Below, in pieces: positions 1-6,524 of a DNA stretch of 7,237 nucleotides. Location: assembly GCA_003170935.1 (NCBI GenBank), contig PMYA01000090.1:1-7237 (forward strand). The letters are read 5' to 3'. Made by a program: the position numbers and the translations under genes. The DNA is from Methanobacteriota archaeon. Lineage in GTDB: Archaea; Halobacteriota; Bog-38; Methanoflorentales; Methanoflorentaceae. The notes below the pieces were generated by a model, which made no database searches, had not been told where the DNA came from, and saw only the letters and a program-made list of their open reading frames with translations. Positions within the stretch are counted from its first letter, which is position 1. The number at the start of each line of letters is the position of its first letter.

Positions 1-140
1 TATTTCAAGGTTTCTGTGGCTTCGAACGATTGATTTTCTACAAATGTACAGGTGAAAGGCTTCGCCAAACGTAACAGTTCTTGAAAGTTTTTCGTTAACC
101 CTACGTATAAACCCCTTTTACGTGCACATCCTGCTATCAC
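1..140 (-). CDS. Possible 5' part of an unidentified protein gene, cut by the left edge
   Basis: A minus-strand frame stays open from just after a TAA at 257-255 to the left edge, about 84 codons. Its translation has ordinary protein composition, for example GLYVGLTKNFQELL followed by RLAKPFTCTFVE. I do not recognise the family and give no function. The start is unresolved. There is no ATG in frame; the candidates are GTG at 140 (used here) and TTG at 167 or 173, none with a clear Shine-Dalgarno sequence. The part of the frame above about 185 overlaps the rfcS 3' end and terminator, so it is unlikely to be translated. The T-rich stretch at 178-185 followed by AAA could also act as a TATA element for this gene. 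An open frame of this length can arise by chance, so the call is weak. Confidence 0.3.
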   Translation of the reverse strand, partial: MIAGCARKRGLYVGLTKNFQELLRLAKPFTCTFVENQSFEATETLK

Positions 141-177
141 TTGCGGGTGATGCTGGCGCCAACTCAAACTCAAGTTT

Positions 178-208
178 AAAAAAAAGAATTCGGCGGTTTT
201 GAGGCCGC
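178..208 (-). terminator. Candidate transcription terminator after rfcS
   Basis: Reading the minus strand past the rfcS stop (TAG at 228-226), a short GCGG/CCGC stem (208-205 with 196-193, loop of eight) is followed by a run of eight T at 185-178. Archaeal RNA polymerase terminates mainly at such T-runs on the non-template strand, so the T-run carries the call. The stem is only four base pairs and may not matter. Confidence 0.5.
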
Positions 209-225
209 TTAAGAGAGGTTCTTTT

Positions 226-1200
226 CTATGTGGGCGCTGACAGATTTCTTTGACTTAACAACACAAATTCTGCTATGAGGGCTTCTAGTTGTATCGTCTC
301 GTTAGCGCCTTCACTGAGTCTGAAATCAGTCTCTCCAACACTATTTATTAACTGAGCTTTCAACTGGTCAGGGATATTAAGATCTAAGAGTGCTTTGTGG
401 ATTTGCGTTACTACTTCCGTCCCAGAAAGTCCCTGTTCTAAAAGAAGCAAGTCCAACGAAGATAGGGCGCTTGATAGCTTTCCCTCAACAGACGCGGATA
501 GAAGGTCTTCAATAGCTTGTGGATTGGCGGTTGCAGTTATTTGATAGATCGTTTCCCGATCGATCTCCTTTCCAATAGAAGCTGCAGACTGTAAAGTATT
601 AATCGCACGACGTAGATCTCCGCCGGCTACATCACTAATGGCTTTTAAAGCTTCATCGCTTATAGCTACGTGTTCTTCTCTAGATATATTTCGTAGCTGT
701 GCTTGCACATCATTCGGATCGAGAGGTGTAAATCTATAAACGGCGCATCTCGACTGTATCGGTTCAATGATTTTATTAGAATAGTTGCACGACAAAATGA
801 ATCTACACGACCTACTATAACTTTCCATTGTTCGCCTCAAGGCCGACTGAGCGTCTGGCGTGAGCGAATCAGCCTCGTCCAGAAAAATAATTTTGAAAGG
901 TGCGCTCACGGGAGCTGTCCTAGCAACATTTTTGATTTTGTTGCGAACAACTTCAATACCCCGTTCATCAGACGCATTTAGTTCCGTGAAATTGCTTTGC
1001 CAGTCGTCTTCGTAAAGTTCGTGAGCCAAAGCGATTGCTGCGCTGGTTTTTCCCGTCCCCGCAGCCCCTGCAAACATTAAATGCGGCATGTTCTTTAGTT
1101 TAACATAGGATTCAAGTCTCTTAACGACGTGATCTTGTCCAATAACTTGTTTTAGCTTACGAGGACGGTATTTCTCAATCCATATCTCTTCTATATCAAT
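226..1200 (-). CDS. rfcS: Replication factor C small subunit (clamp loader ATPase), unresolved 5' end
   Basis: AAA+ ATPase subunit of the archaeal clamp loader, which opens the PCNA ring and places it on primed DNA. Counting from Ile at 1200 (324 residues, close to the usual 315-330), one sees the RFC box IWIEKYRPR (6-14), Walker A GAAGTGKT (45-52), Walker B FLDEAD (106-111), sensor 1 in SCN (137-139), the SRC arginine-finger motif (150-152), sensor 2 in GGDLRRA (193-199) and a helical C-terminal collar. The first ATG in frame (1089) lies just before Walker A and would remove the RFC box, so it cannot be the true start. Between 1089 and the upstream TAA at 1257-1255 the frame has no ATG, GTG or TTG, only CTG (1227), ATT and ATA. 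The end given here marks conserved protein, not a proven start. An ATG at 1279 in the neighbouring frame would connect by one base shift. Identity is certain; the 5' end is not. Confidence 0.9.
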   Translation of the reverse strand: MDIEEIWIEKYRPRKLKQVIGQDHVVKRLESYVKLKNMPHLMFAGAAGTGKTSAAIALAHELYEDDWQSNFTELNASDERGIEVVRNKIKNVARTAPVSAPFKIIFLDEADSLTPDAQSALRRTMESYSRSCRFILSCNYSNKIIEPIQSRCAVYRFTPLDPNDVQAQLRNISREEHVAISDEALKAISDVAGGDLRRAINTLQSAASIGKEIDRETIYQITATANPQAIEDLLSASVEGKLSSALSSLDLLLLEQGLSGTEVVTQIHKALLDLNIPDQLKAQLINSVGETDFRLSEGANETIQLEALIAEFVLLSQRNLSAPT

Positions 1201-1213
1201 CGCCTCTGTTCCG

Positions 1214-1279
1214 CTACGACTTTTCAGAGGGCACGGCGCAATAACGCATTTGGCTTATAATCTGCGATTGCTGGCTCAT
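1214..1279 (-). other. Short ATG-initiated frame that probably holds the true rfcS N-terminus, one base out of frame
   Basis: ATG at 1279 opens 21 codons ending at TAG 1216-1214. It overlaps the upstream extension of the rfcS frame. Dropping one A from the AAAA run at 1221-1224 (minus-strand sense) joins the two frames without a stop and gives a protein of about 350 residues, or about 335 if GTG at 1234 is used. A TATA-like box lies about 30 bases upstream of the ATG. Possible explanations are a one-base sequencing or assembly error, a real frameshift mutation, programmed +1 frameshifting, or a regulatory upstream ORF with a non-canonical rfcS start. The error explanation is the simplest. Confidence 0.45.
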
Positions 1280-1305
1280 AAAATCAGCTATATCGAACTT
1301 CCTCG

Positions 1306-1313
1306 ATATTTTT
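1306..1313 (-). promoter_or_regulatory. Candidate TATA box for rfcS in the fbp-rfcS gap
   Basis: On the minus strand AAAAATAT (1313-1306) follows a purine-rich GCGAAAG that resembles a BRE. Its centre is about 30 bases from ATG 1279, so transcription would begin within a few bases of that codon and give a nearly leaderless mRNA. A second AT-rich element, GATATAGC (1294-1287), would place the start further in, near the ATG at 1249 or GTG at 1234. I see no T-run after the fbp stop, so read-through from fbp is also possible. Confidence 0.4.
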
Positions 1314-1323
1314 CTTTCGCAAG

Positions 1324-2439
1324 TCAGTCCACGCGTTCAAACCGGTCCTCAAGCCTCCTGAGCACTTTAGGGAGGGTCGTATACTCCATATCCTGAAGCG
1401 GGAGCCGATGTGGTTCAAAAGGTCCGTGCCGCCTCATGTAGTTCGCAATGACATTTGCCTCATCGCGAGCTGCATCATATGCAGGATCGTTGAAGAGGTC
1501 CACAGGCCCAACAAACTTCCCGTTAGCTATCTGAAATCCAGCCGCGATGACACGCGGAGGACCATCAAAGCGAGTACACTTAGCATTTTCAAAGGCGACG
1601 GGCATGACCGGGCCATTATGACTACCTCGCATCCATCCACTAACAAGGTGAGGGAACGTCCATGGTTCGATAACCTCGCCGAGGGCTGGCAATCCAGACT
1701 GAGACCGCACGAGCGCTACTGGGTCGTCCTTACCTACGTATTCGCCAGCGATTTCATACAGCTTCTCGGTACTTACAGCTGCGACTGGCTCGTCGGACGG
1801 CAATTTGCCCCCCTCTTTTGGAAATACCCGCTTTATGACGTATCTACTTTTGGCGCCGATGAGGGCCAGCATGTCATACATCTCGGCGGGACAATCCATA
1901 AAGACGCGCATATGGTCTCTAATGTCCCATATCTCGAACTTGAAACCACCGTGCATGCTTGGATCGATCACCAATCCGGCCGTGTTGAACGGGTCAGCAA
2001 ACATCTTATAAACTGGAAGATTGAAAGCACCGGGTTCGGTCTTGTCCATCATGAATGCAACAAGGGGCTCCCCTATTCGTTCTGTGAACTCGATTTCCGT
2101 GGCACCTGGACCCATTCCGCGTATGTTTCCTGAAAACGAGTCCTTCAACATGTCTTGGCCCGCGCCATATAGCTTTAAGACCTTAGCAACATCCGTGCAC
2201 GTAGTAAAGATCTTCCAAGCGAGTCCGTGGACTTCCGGATCATTTTCGCCTCTGGCATGCCCCATGAGAAGCTCAAGATCATCGCCACACGCCATGACCC
2301 TAAAATCAGCAATCAAGCCGGTCTGTGTCGCTTCGAGGAGAAACTCCTCTGCTTTTTCGCAGAGCTGAGGATGAACTGTCGCGTGTCCTGGAAACCCGCC
2401 AACATCTGCTTTTATTAAACTTATTGTTACCTTAGTCAT
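1324..2439 (-). CDS. fbp: Fructose-1,6-bisphosphate aldolase/phosphatase (bifunctional, class V FBPase)
   Basis: Cytosolic gluconeogenic enzyme that condenses dihydroxyacetone phosphate with glyceraldehyde 3-phosphate and then removes the C1 phosphate to give fructose 6-phosphate. The protein has 371 residues, normal for the family. The N-terminal strand ISLIKADVGGFPGH carries metal ligands D12 and H19. D53 and D54 (CGDDLEL), Q95 (YGAGQ), D132 (MMDKTEPG), and D238 and D239 complete the magnesium-binding set known from Sulfolobus and Thermoproteus enzymes. YVGKDDP at 234-240 supplies the catalytic Tyr (Y234) and the Schiff-base Lys (K237) of the aldolase step, with the family's Y-x-x-K spacing. 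All key residues are present, so both activities are expected. The ATG at 2439 fits the conserved N-terminus and has GGTGG about five bases upstream. The gene is transcribed towards rfcS, whose candidate start lies 44 bases beyond the stop. Confidence 0.96.
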   Translation of the reverse strand: MTKVTISLIKADVGGFPGHATVHPQLCEKAEEFLLEATQTGLIADFRVMACGDDLELLMGHARGENDPEVHGLAWKIFTTCTDVAKVLKLYGAGQDMLKDSFSGNIRGMGPGATEIEFTERIGEPLVAFMMDKTEPGAFNLPVYKMFADPFNTAGLVIDPSMHGGFKFEIWDIRDHMRVFMDCPAEMYDMLALIGAKSRYVIKRVFPKEGGKLPSDEPVAAVSTEKLYEIAGEYVGKDDPVALVRSQSGLPALGEVIEPWTFPHLVSGWMRGSHNGPVMPVAFENAKCTRFDGPPRVIAAGFQIANGKFVGPVDLFNDPAYDAARDEANVIANYMRRHGPFEPHRLPLQDMEYTTLPKVLRRLEDRFERVD

Positions 2440-2492
2440 ACCTAACCACCGACACTGAGCTAAATTATTCAGCTATGATTAATATTCGTTGG

Positions 2493-2502
2493 CATATTTA
2501 AG
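2493..2502 (-). promoter_or_regulatory. TATA box and BRE of fbp
   Basis: The minus strand reads CTTAAATATG at 2502-2493, close to the archaeal TATA consensus, directly preceded by TTCGCGAA (2511-2504), which occupies the BRE position and is a perfect 8-base palindrome. A start of transcription near 2470 would give a leader of about 30 bases that carries the GGTGG ribosome-binding site. Confidence 0.6.
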
Positions 2503-2561
2503 ATTCGCGAAAATAGAAGTGGTCTGCTATTTCTGAAGCTCCTTAGTGCAGGCAAGGAAAG

Positions 2562-2588
2562 TTTTAAATTAAGGTAACTTATATAAAG
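2562..2588 (+). promoter_or_regulatory. Tandem TATA-like elements upstream of tRNA-Lys
   Basis: Two boxes lie in tandem: TTTTAAAT at 2562-2569, preceded by the BRE-like GGAAAG, and TTATATAAAG at 2579-2588. Expected transcription starts are near 2592 and 2610, which leaves a 5' leader of about 50-70 bases to be removed by RNase P before the tRNA begins at 2661. I see no better TATA sequence closer to the tRNA. Confidence 0.5.
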
Positions 2589-2660
2589 AACAGTGAGGTT
2601 TGCCTATCGCTAATTGTGAAAAAGTTGTTAATCAGTTAGAACACTGTATCGAACTTTTAG

Positions 2661-2754
2661 GGGCTCGTAGCTCAGTTAGGCAGAGCACCTGGCTTTTAAC
2701 CAAAATCTTAGGAGAGATACCAGGCGGTCAGGGGTTCAAATCCCTTCGAGCCCG
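2661..2754 (+). tRNA. tRNA-Lys (anticodon UUU) with a 20-nt intron
   Basis: A complete cloverleaf can be drawn. The acceptor stem is GGGCTCG (2661-2667) with CGAGCCC (2747-2753), seven pairs, and discriminator G2754. The D stem is GCTC (2670-2673) with GAGC (2683-2686). The anticodon stem is CCTGG (2688-2692) with CCAGG (2720-2724). The T stem is AGGGG (2730-2734) with CCCTT (2742-2746), including one G-U, around TTCAAAT. The anticodon TTT is at 2695-2697. An intron at 2699-2718 interrupts the loop after position 37. The CCA end is not encoded. It is transcribed in the same direction as the rpo operon, 129 bases upstream of rpoH. Confidence 0.95.
2699..2718 (+). other. tRNA-Lys intron with bulge-helix-bulge splice site
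   Basis: The 20-nt intron lies between positions 37 (A2698) and 38 (A2719). The bulge-helix-bulge recognised by archaeal splicing endonuclease can be folded. The central four-pair helix is CUUU (2693-2696) with AGAG (2713-2716), including one G-U. There is a three-base bulge U-A-A (2697-2699) on one side and A-U-A (2717-2719) on the other, and a short outer helix CC (2700-2701) with GG (2711-2712) closing a loop. Cleavage after the second base of each bulge gives exactly the exon ends needed for a seven-base anticodon loop. Confidence 0.88.
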
Positions 2755-2883
2755 TCTTCTCTAGCAGCCGATCTAAAGACGCAGCAAACCTCCAAATGTC
2801 AACAGACGAAGATTATCGCTCAGTTAGTGATGTATTTCTGAAATTATTCATAGTGGTTATTGGGGAGACAGCCTGGGGGGCGC

Positions 2884-3132
2884 ATGAAAAACCTAAACGT
2901 TCTAAAGCATGAGATGGTGCCCGAACACACAATCATGTCAGAAGAAGAAGTGAACGAGTTACTAGCTCGATATGGTATCGAGCTCAAGCAACTACCTAAA
3001 ATATTGGTAACCGATCCTGCGTGCAAAGAGATTGGTGCGCGAAAAGACAACGTAATAAAAATAAGACGCCGCAGTCTAACGGCAGAAGAAGCCGTTTCAT
3101 GCCGTCTTGTGATCGACACGAAGATGGGGTGA
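2884..3132 (+). CDS. rpoH: DNA-directed RNA polymerase subunit H (Rpo5)
   Basis: Small subunit of archaeal RNA polymerase, equivalent to the C-terminal domain of eukaryotic RPB5, located at the lower jaw near downstream DNA. The 82 residues match the usual length of about 75-85. Recognisable family segments are LKHEMVPEHTIMSEEEV near the N-terminus, LPKILVTDPACKEIGAR in the middle, and IKIRRRSLTAEEAVSCRLVI at the C-terminus. I chose ATG 2884 because it begins directly at the conserved region and follows the G-run 2875-2880. An in-frame TTG at 2860 would add eight residues (GRQPGGR after the start) not expected in the family. This is the first gene of the operon. The preceding 129 bases contain no strong TATA box, only weak AT-rich stretches around 2832-2852, so read-through from the tRNA promoter is possible. 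Confidence 0.95.
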   Translation: MKNLNVLKHEMVPEHTIMSEEEVNELLARYGIELKQLPKILVTDPACKEIGARKDNVIKIRRRSLTAEEAVSCRLVIDTKMG

Positions 3133-3133
3133 G
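3126..3133 (+). promoter_or_regulatory. Ribosome-binding site of rpoB'' spanning the rpoH stop
   Basis: GGGGTGAG matches the complement of the 16S rRNA 3' end (core GGTGA) and contains the rpoH stop TGA (3130-3132). It sits three bases before the TTG at 3137 and so decides that start. Ribosomes ending rpoH are placed directly on the next initiation site. Confidence 0.75.
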
Positions 3134-3136
3134 AAT

Positions 3137-4693
3137 TTGATAGATAGACAGGTAATTTCGAGAAGCTATTTTACACGAGAAAAAATCGCACAACATCATA
3201 TCAATTCTTTTGACGATTTCATCGAACGGGCGCTGCAGAAGGTTATTGATGAACAGGCGGTGATCGAAACTGACGTTCCAGGCCTAATTGTAAAGCTAGG
3301 GCGGATTCGAGTCGACACCCCAAAAGTTCGCGAAGCAGACGGTTCACTCGAAGAGCTTTACCCCACTGAAGCACGGCTTCGAAATATTACATATGCGGCT
3401 CCAATTTTTCTAGAAATGACGCTTATACAAGGGGAAATAGAAAAAGAGCCAGAAGAGGTCGAAGTTGGATTAATGCCGATTATGGTGGGCTCCACGGCGT
3501 GCAACTTTTCAAAGCTCTCCGAGAATCAGATGGTCAAACTCGGAGAAGACCCCGCAGATCCTGGGGGATACTTTATTGTGAGCGGCTCAGAGAGAGTAAT
3601 AATTACCCTCGAAGACCTCGCGCCGAACAAAATCTTTGCAGAGTATGATGAACGCTATGGGGGCCGCATAGAGGTTGCTAAGGTTTTTTCGCAGCGGCGG
3701 GGCTACAAAGCTCTCGTAATGGTGGAAAGAGGTCGTGATTCGATTTTAGAGGTGTCGTTCCCTTCCGTTTCTGGAAGGATTAACTACGTCATGCTAGTAA
3801 GGGCGCTCGGCGTAGTGACTGATCAAGACATCGTCCAATCCGTGTCTAATGATCCAGAAATTATCAAGTTCATGCTGGAGAACATTGAAGAAGCTCAGGA
3901 GTTCACCCAAGACGAAGGAGAGTCACTTGATGAGCTGTACCAGAAGATTCAAGAAACGGCAATGAAAAAGCTAGGCGAGAAGGTCGCTGCCGGCCAAGCT
4001 ACTGAATATCAAGCAAAAAGGTCTAACTATGTGGTCGATCGTTATCTCCTGCCACATCTCAACGACCCCCTCTTATCCGAGGACGAAACACGGTTAGTCA
4101 AAGCGCACTTTCTTGGAAGAATGGCAGAAGCATGTTTCAAATTAGCTCTGCGCAAACGTGGAGAAGACGATAAGGACCACTACGCAAACAAACGCTTGAA
4201 ACTTGCTGGCGATCTTATGGAGGATCTATTTCGTGTGTCATTTAGTCGACTAACGAGAGACATAAAGTATCAACTCGAGCGTGCAGACATGAGAAATCGC
4301 GAGCTCAATGTATTGACTGCAGTAAGGGCCGACGTACTAACGGAGAGGCTCACTCATCCTCTTGCAACAGGAAATTGGGTAGGAGGGCGAACAGGCGTAT
4401 CGCAACTGTTAGACCGCACTGACTATATGGCTATGTTATCACATTTAAGAAGAGTCATTTCACCGCTATCTCGCGCGCAACCGCATTTCGAAGCCCGTGA
4501 CCTGCATCCAACGCAATGGGGCCGCATTTGTCCAAGCGAAACGCCTGAAGGACCTAACTGTGGGCTCGTTAAGAACTTCGCCCAGCAGGTGGAACTTTCT
4601 ACAGCTTTGGAAGACGAGACCACTGTCCTGTCAGCGCTAGAAGAACTTGGCTACACGCCTATCGGACGTGAACTCGTGCCGGAGGAGAGATAA
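3137..4693 (+). CDS. rpoB2: DNA-directed RNA polymerase subunit B'' (N-terminal half of split B)
   Basis: N-terminal half of the second-largest polymerase subunit (RPB2/bacterial beta equivalent), forming the protrusion, lobe and fork regions that hold the DNA-RNA hybrid. The 518 residues fit the usual B'' length of roughly 490-530. Motifs in order are FDDFIERAL (25-33), EARLRNITYAAPIFLEMT (78-95), GGYFIVSGSERVII (143-156), YANKRLKLAGDLM (349-361), the ATGNW segment (410-414), the fork loop region LLDRTDYMAMLSHLRRV (424-440), and ARDLHPTQWGRICPSETPEG (453-472). The start is TTG at 3137. The next in-frame ATG is far inside (residue 94), so TTG with the strong upstream GGGGTGA is well supported. 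The gene ends at TAA 4691-4693, immediately followed by the B' start. No insertions or missing motifs were seen. Confidence 0.97.
   Translation: MIDRQVISRSYFTREKIAQHHINSFDDFIERALQKVIDEQAVIETDVPGLIVKLGRIRVDTPKVREADGSLEELYPTEARLRNITYAAPIFLEMTLIQGEIEKEPEEVEVGLMPIMVGSTACNFSKLSENQMVKLGEDPADPGGYFIVSGSERVIITLEDLAPNKIFAEYDERYGGRIEVAKVFSQRRGYKALVMVERGRDSILEVSFPSVSGRINYVMLVRALGVVTDQDIVQSVSNDPEIIKFMLENIEEAQEFTQDEGESLDELYQKIQETAMKKLGEKVAAGQATEYQAKRSNYVVDRYLLPHLNDPLLSEDETRLVKAHFLGRMAEACFKLALRKRGEDDKDHYANKRLKLAGDLMEDLFRVSFSRLTRDIKYQLERADMRNRELNVLTAVRADVLTERLTHPLATGNWVGGRTGVSQLLDRTDYMAMLSHLRRVISPLSRAQPHFEARDLHPTQWGRICPSETPEGPNCGLVKNFAQQVELSTALEDETTVLSALEELGYTPIGRELVPEER
4681..4687 (+). promoter_or_regulatory. 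Ribosome-binding site of rpoB'
   Basis: GGAGGAG lies inside the last codons of rpoB'', six bases before the ATG at 4694. It shows that B' is translated as a separate protein from its own start even though the two genes touch. Confidence 0.8.
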
Positions 4694-6511
4694 ATGACTG
4701 AAGCCCGTATTTACGTAGATGGCGCCTTAAAGGGGACGCACAGCGATGCAAGACTATTTGTTAACCAGTTTCGAACAAAAAGGCGACGTGGAGAGCTCCC
4801 ACATCTGGTAAATATTGCGTTTCACGAAGATACGAATGAGGTTAACATAAATACTGATTCTGGAAGAGCGCGAAGACCACTCATAATCGTTGAGGGAGGG
4901 GCGCCACTAATTACTGAAGACTATATCGACCAGCTTAAACGCGGAGAGCTTTCTTTTGACGATCTAATAGATAACGGCTTGATTGAATATATCGACGCGG
5001 AAGAGGAGGAGAATATATATGTTGCCGTAAATCCGGAGGACCTTACTGCTGAACACACTCATCTCGAGATTGATCCATCACTCATCTTAGGAATCGCCAC
5101 AGGACTAGTTCCCTACCCCGAGCATAATGCATCGCCTCGCAACACTATGGGTGCCGGCATGATTAAGCAGTCGCTCGGCGCCTCGTGCGCGAACTGGAAG
5201 CTGAGACCAGATACTCGATCACATTATTTACATTATCCACAACTTGGCCTCGTAAAAACAAACGCTATGGAGACGGTAGGCTTTGACGACAGGCTTTCCG
5301 GACAGAACTTTGTAGTAGCTGTTCAATCCTTTGAAGGATACAATATCGAAGATGCGCTCATCATCAACAAGAGCTCAATCGAGCGCGGATTAGGCAGAAG
5401 CCACTTTTTCCGCACTTACGAAGCAGAGGAACGACGATATCCCGGAGGACAAGAAGACAAATTCGAGATACCCGATGCAGAAGTTCGAGGGGCGCGCGGC
5501 CCCGAAGTCTACGCGAACTTGGATGAAGATGGGTTTGTGAATCCAGAAGCCGTAGTTCAACCCAACGATGTGCTAGTAGGAAAGACTAGCCCCCCCAGAT
5601 TTCTTGAAGAGCCTACCGAACTTGGAGGTATAAGCACCCAAAAGAGGCGCGAAACGTCGGTTACGATGCGTTCAAACGAGAATGGTGTTGTAGACGCAGT
5701 AATCATTACTGAAGGCGAGAACGGATCGAGACTGGTTAAAGTCAGAACCAGAGATCAACGTATACCAGAATTAGGAGATAAGTTTGCTTCGAGACACGGA
5801 CAAAAAGGTGTAATCGGGCTTATTGTCCCTCAGGAAGATATGCCATTTTCAGAAGAGGGTATAGTGCCTGACTTAATCATCAATCCTCACGCGATCCCGT
5901 CGAGAATGACGGTCGGCCATGTCTTAGAAATGATAGGTGGAAAAGTCGGAAGTCTCGAAGGGAGGCGCATCGACGGAACCGCGTTTTCCGGTGAACCCGA
6001 AGTTACACTTAGAGAAGCTTTAAAACGAAACGGTTTCTCACACACCGGAAAGGAAGTCTTATACGATGGGGTCACCGGGGAGAGATTGGCAGCTGATATG
6101 TTCGTTGGAGTGATCCTTTATCAGAAGCTGCACCACATGGTGTCAGAGAAACTACACGCGCGGTCGCGCGGACCTGTGCAAGTACTAACGCATCAGCCGA
6201 CAGAAGGCCGAGCACGCGAAGGAGGATTGCGGTTTGGCGAAATGGAACGTGATGTCATGATCGGCCACGGAGCGGCCCTAGCACTAAAGGAGCGACTTGT
6301 CGACGAATCAGACAAAGTTGAGGAGTATGTATGTACTGCGTGTGGAATGATCGCTACATTTGACAAACGTCGTAATGTGGTCTATTGTCCAAATTGTGGG
6401 GCAGACACTGACATCTATAAAGTAGAAATGAGCTATGCCTTCAAATTACTGCTGGATGAAATGAAAGCGCTTGGCATCGCTCCACGTTTAGAACTTGAAG
6501 ACTCTGTGTAG
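4694..6511 (+). CDS. rpoB1: DNA-directed RNA polymerase subunit B' (C-terminal half of split B)
   Basis: C-terminal half of the second-largest subunit, forming the wall, hybrid-binding region and clamp anchor beside the active site. The 605 residues equal the usual B' length. Visible motifs are [10 protein letters not shown] (153-162), [17 protein letters not shown] (212-228, with the E-D pair next to the catalytic centre), [12 protein letters not shown] (361-372), [16 protein letters not shown] (397-412), [16 protein letters not shown] (505-520), and a C-terminal zinc site C547/C550 with C565/C568. The ATG at 4694 directly follows the rpoB'' TAA. Because the protein begins afresh with its own ribosome-binding site, this is a true gene split and not a sequencing break. 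The upstream TAA and the new start would not arise from a simple frameshift. The rpoA' start lies 13 bases after the stop. Confidence 0.97.
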   Translation: MTEARIYVDGALKGTHSDARLFVNQFRTKRRRGELPHLVNIAFHEDTNEVNINTDSGRARRPLIIVEGGAPLITEDYIDQLKRGELSFDDLIDNGLIEYIDAEEEENIYVAVNPEDLTAEHTHLEIDPSLILGIATGLVPYPEHNASPRNTMGAGMIKQSLGASCANWKLRPDTRSHYLHYPQLGLVKTNAMETVGFDDRLSGQNFVVAVQSFEGYNIEDALIINKSSIERGLGRSHFFRTYEAEERRYPGGQEDKFEIPDAEVRGARGPEVYANLDEDGFVNPEAVVQPNDVLVGKTSPPRFLEEPTELGGISTQKRRETSVTMRSNENGVVDAVIITEGENGSRLVKVRTRDQRIPELGDKFASRHGQKGVIGLIVPQEDMPFSEEGIVPDLIINPHAIPSRMTVGHVLEMIGGKVGSLEGRRIDGTAFSGEPEVTLREALKRNGFSHTGKEVLYDGVTGERLAADMFVGVILYQKLHHMVSEKLHARSRGPVQVLTHQPTEGRAREGGLRFGEMERDVMIGHGAALALKERLVDESDKVEEYVCTACGMIATFDKRRNVVYCPNCGADTDIYKVEMSYAFKLLLDEMKALGIAPRLELEDSV

Positions 6512-6513
6512 TT

Positions 6514-6520
6514 GGGAGGA
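6514..6520 (+). promoter_or_regulatory. Ribosome-binding site of rpoA'
   Basis: GGGAGGA lies in the 13-base gap between rpoB' and rpoA', four bases before the ATG at 6525, and fixes the rpoA' start. Confidence 0.8.
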
Positions 6521-6524
6521 CTCT

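Noticed and set aside
106..111. TTTATA on the minus strand as a promoter for a gene to the left
   Set aside because: It falls inside the open frame that continues to the edge, and no start codon with a ribosome-binding site follows at a suitable distance within the window.
133..153. Hairpin GCTATCAC / GTGATGC with a TTGCGG loop and one bulged base
   Set aside because: The stem is short and lies within the possible left-edge coding frame. It has no adjoining T-run on either strand that would make it a terminator.
1408..2133. Plus-strand open frame of 241 codons opposite fbp
   Set aside because: It lies wholly antisense to a well-conserved gene, its translation resembles no protein I know, and it has no ribosome-binding site. 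It is a shadow of fbp codon use, as are the other plus-strand frames at 1805-2418 and 703-981.
2818..2827. GCTCAGTTAG repeats the tRNA D-arm sequence (2670-2679) downstream of the tRNA, suggesting a tRNA fragment or attachment site
   Set aside because: The match is only 10 bases with no acceptor or T-arm similarity nearby. Matches of this length are expected by chance in 7 kb, and no integrase or element boundary is present.
2844..3199. Minus-strand frames opposite rpoH and the start of rpoB''
   Set aside because: They are antisense to conserved polymerase genes, have no recognisable domain and no promoter or ribosome-binding site.
4691..4696. B''/B' boundary as a frameshift or nonsense mutation in a single rpoB
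   Set aside because: B' has its own ATG and a strong GGAGGAG site, both products have the normal lengths of split subunits, and the split is an established euryarchaeal arrangement.
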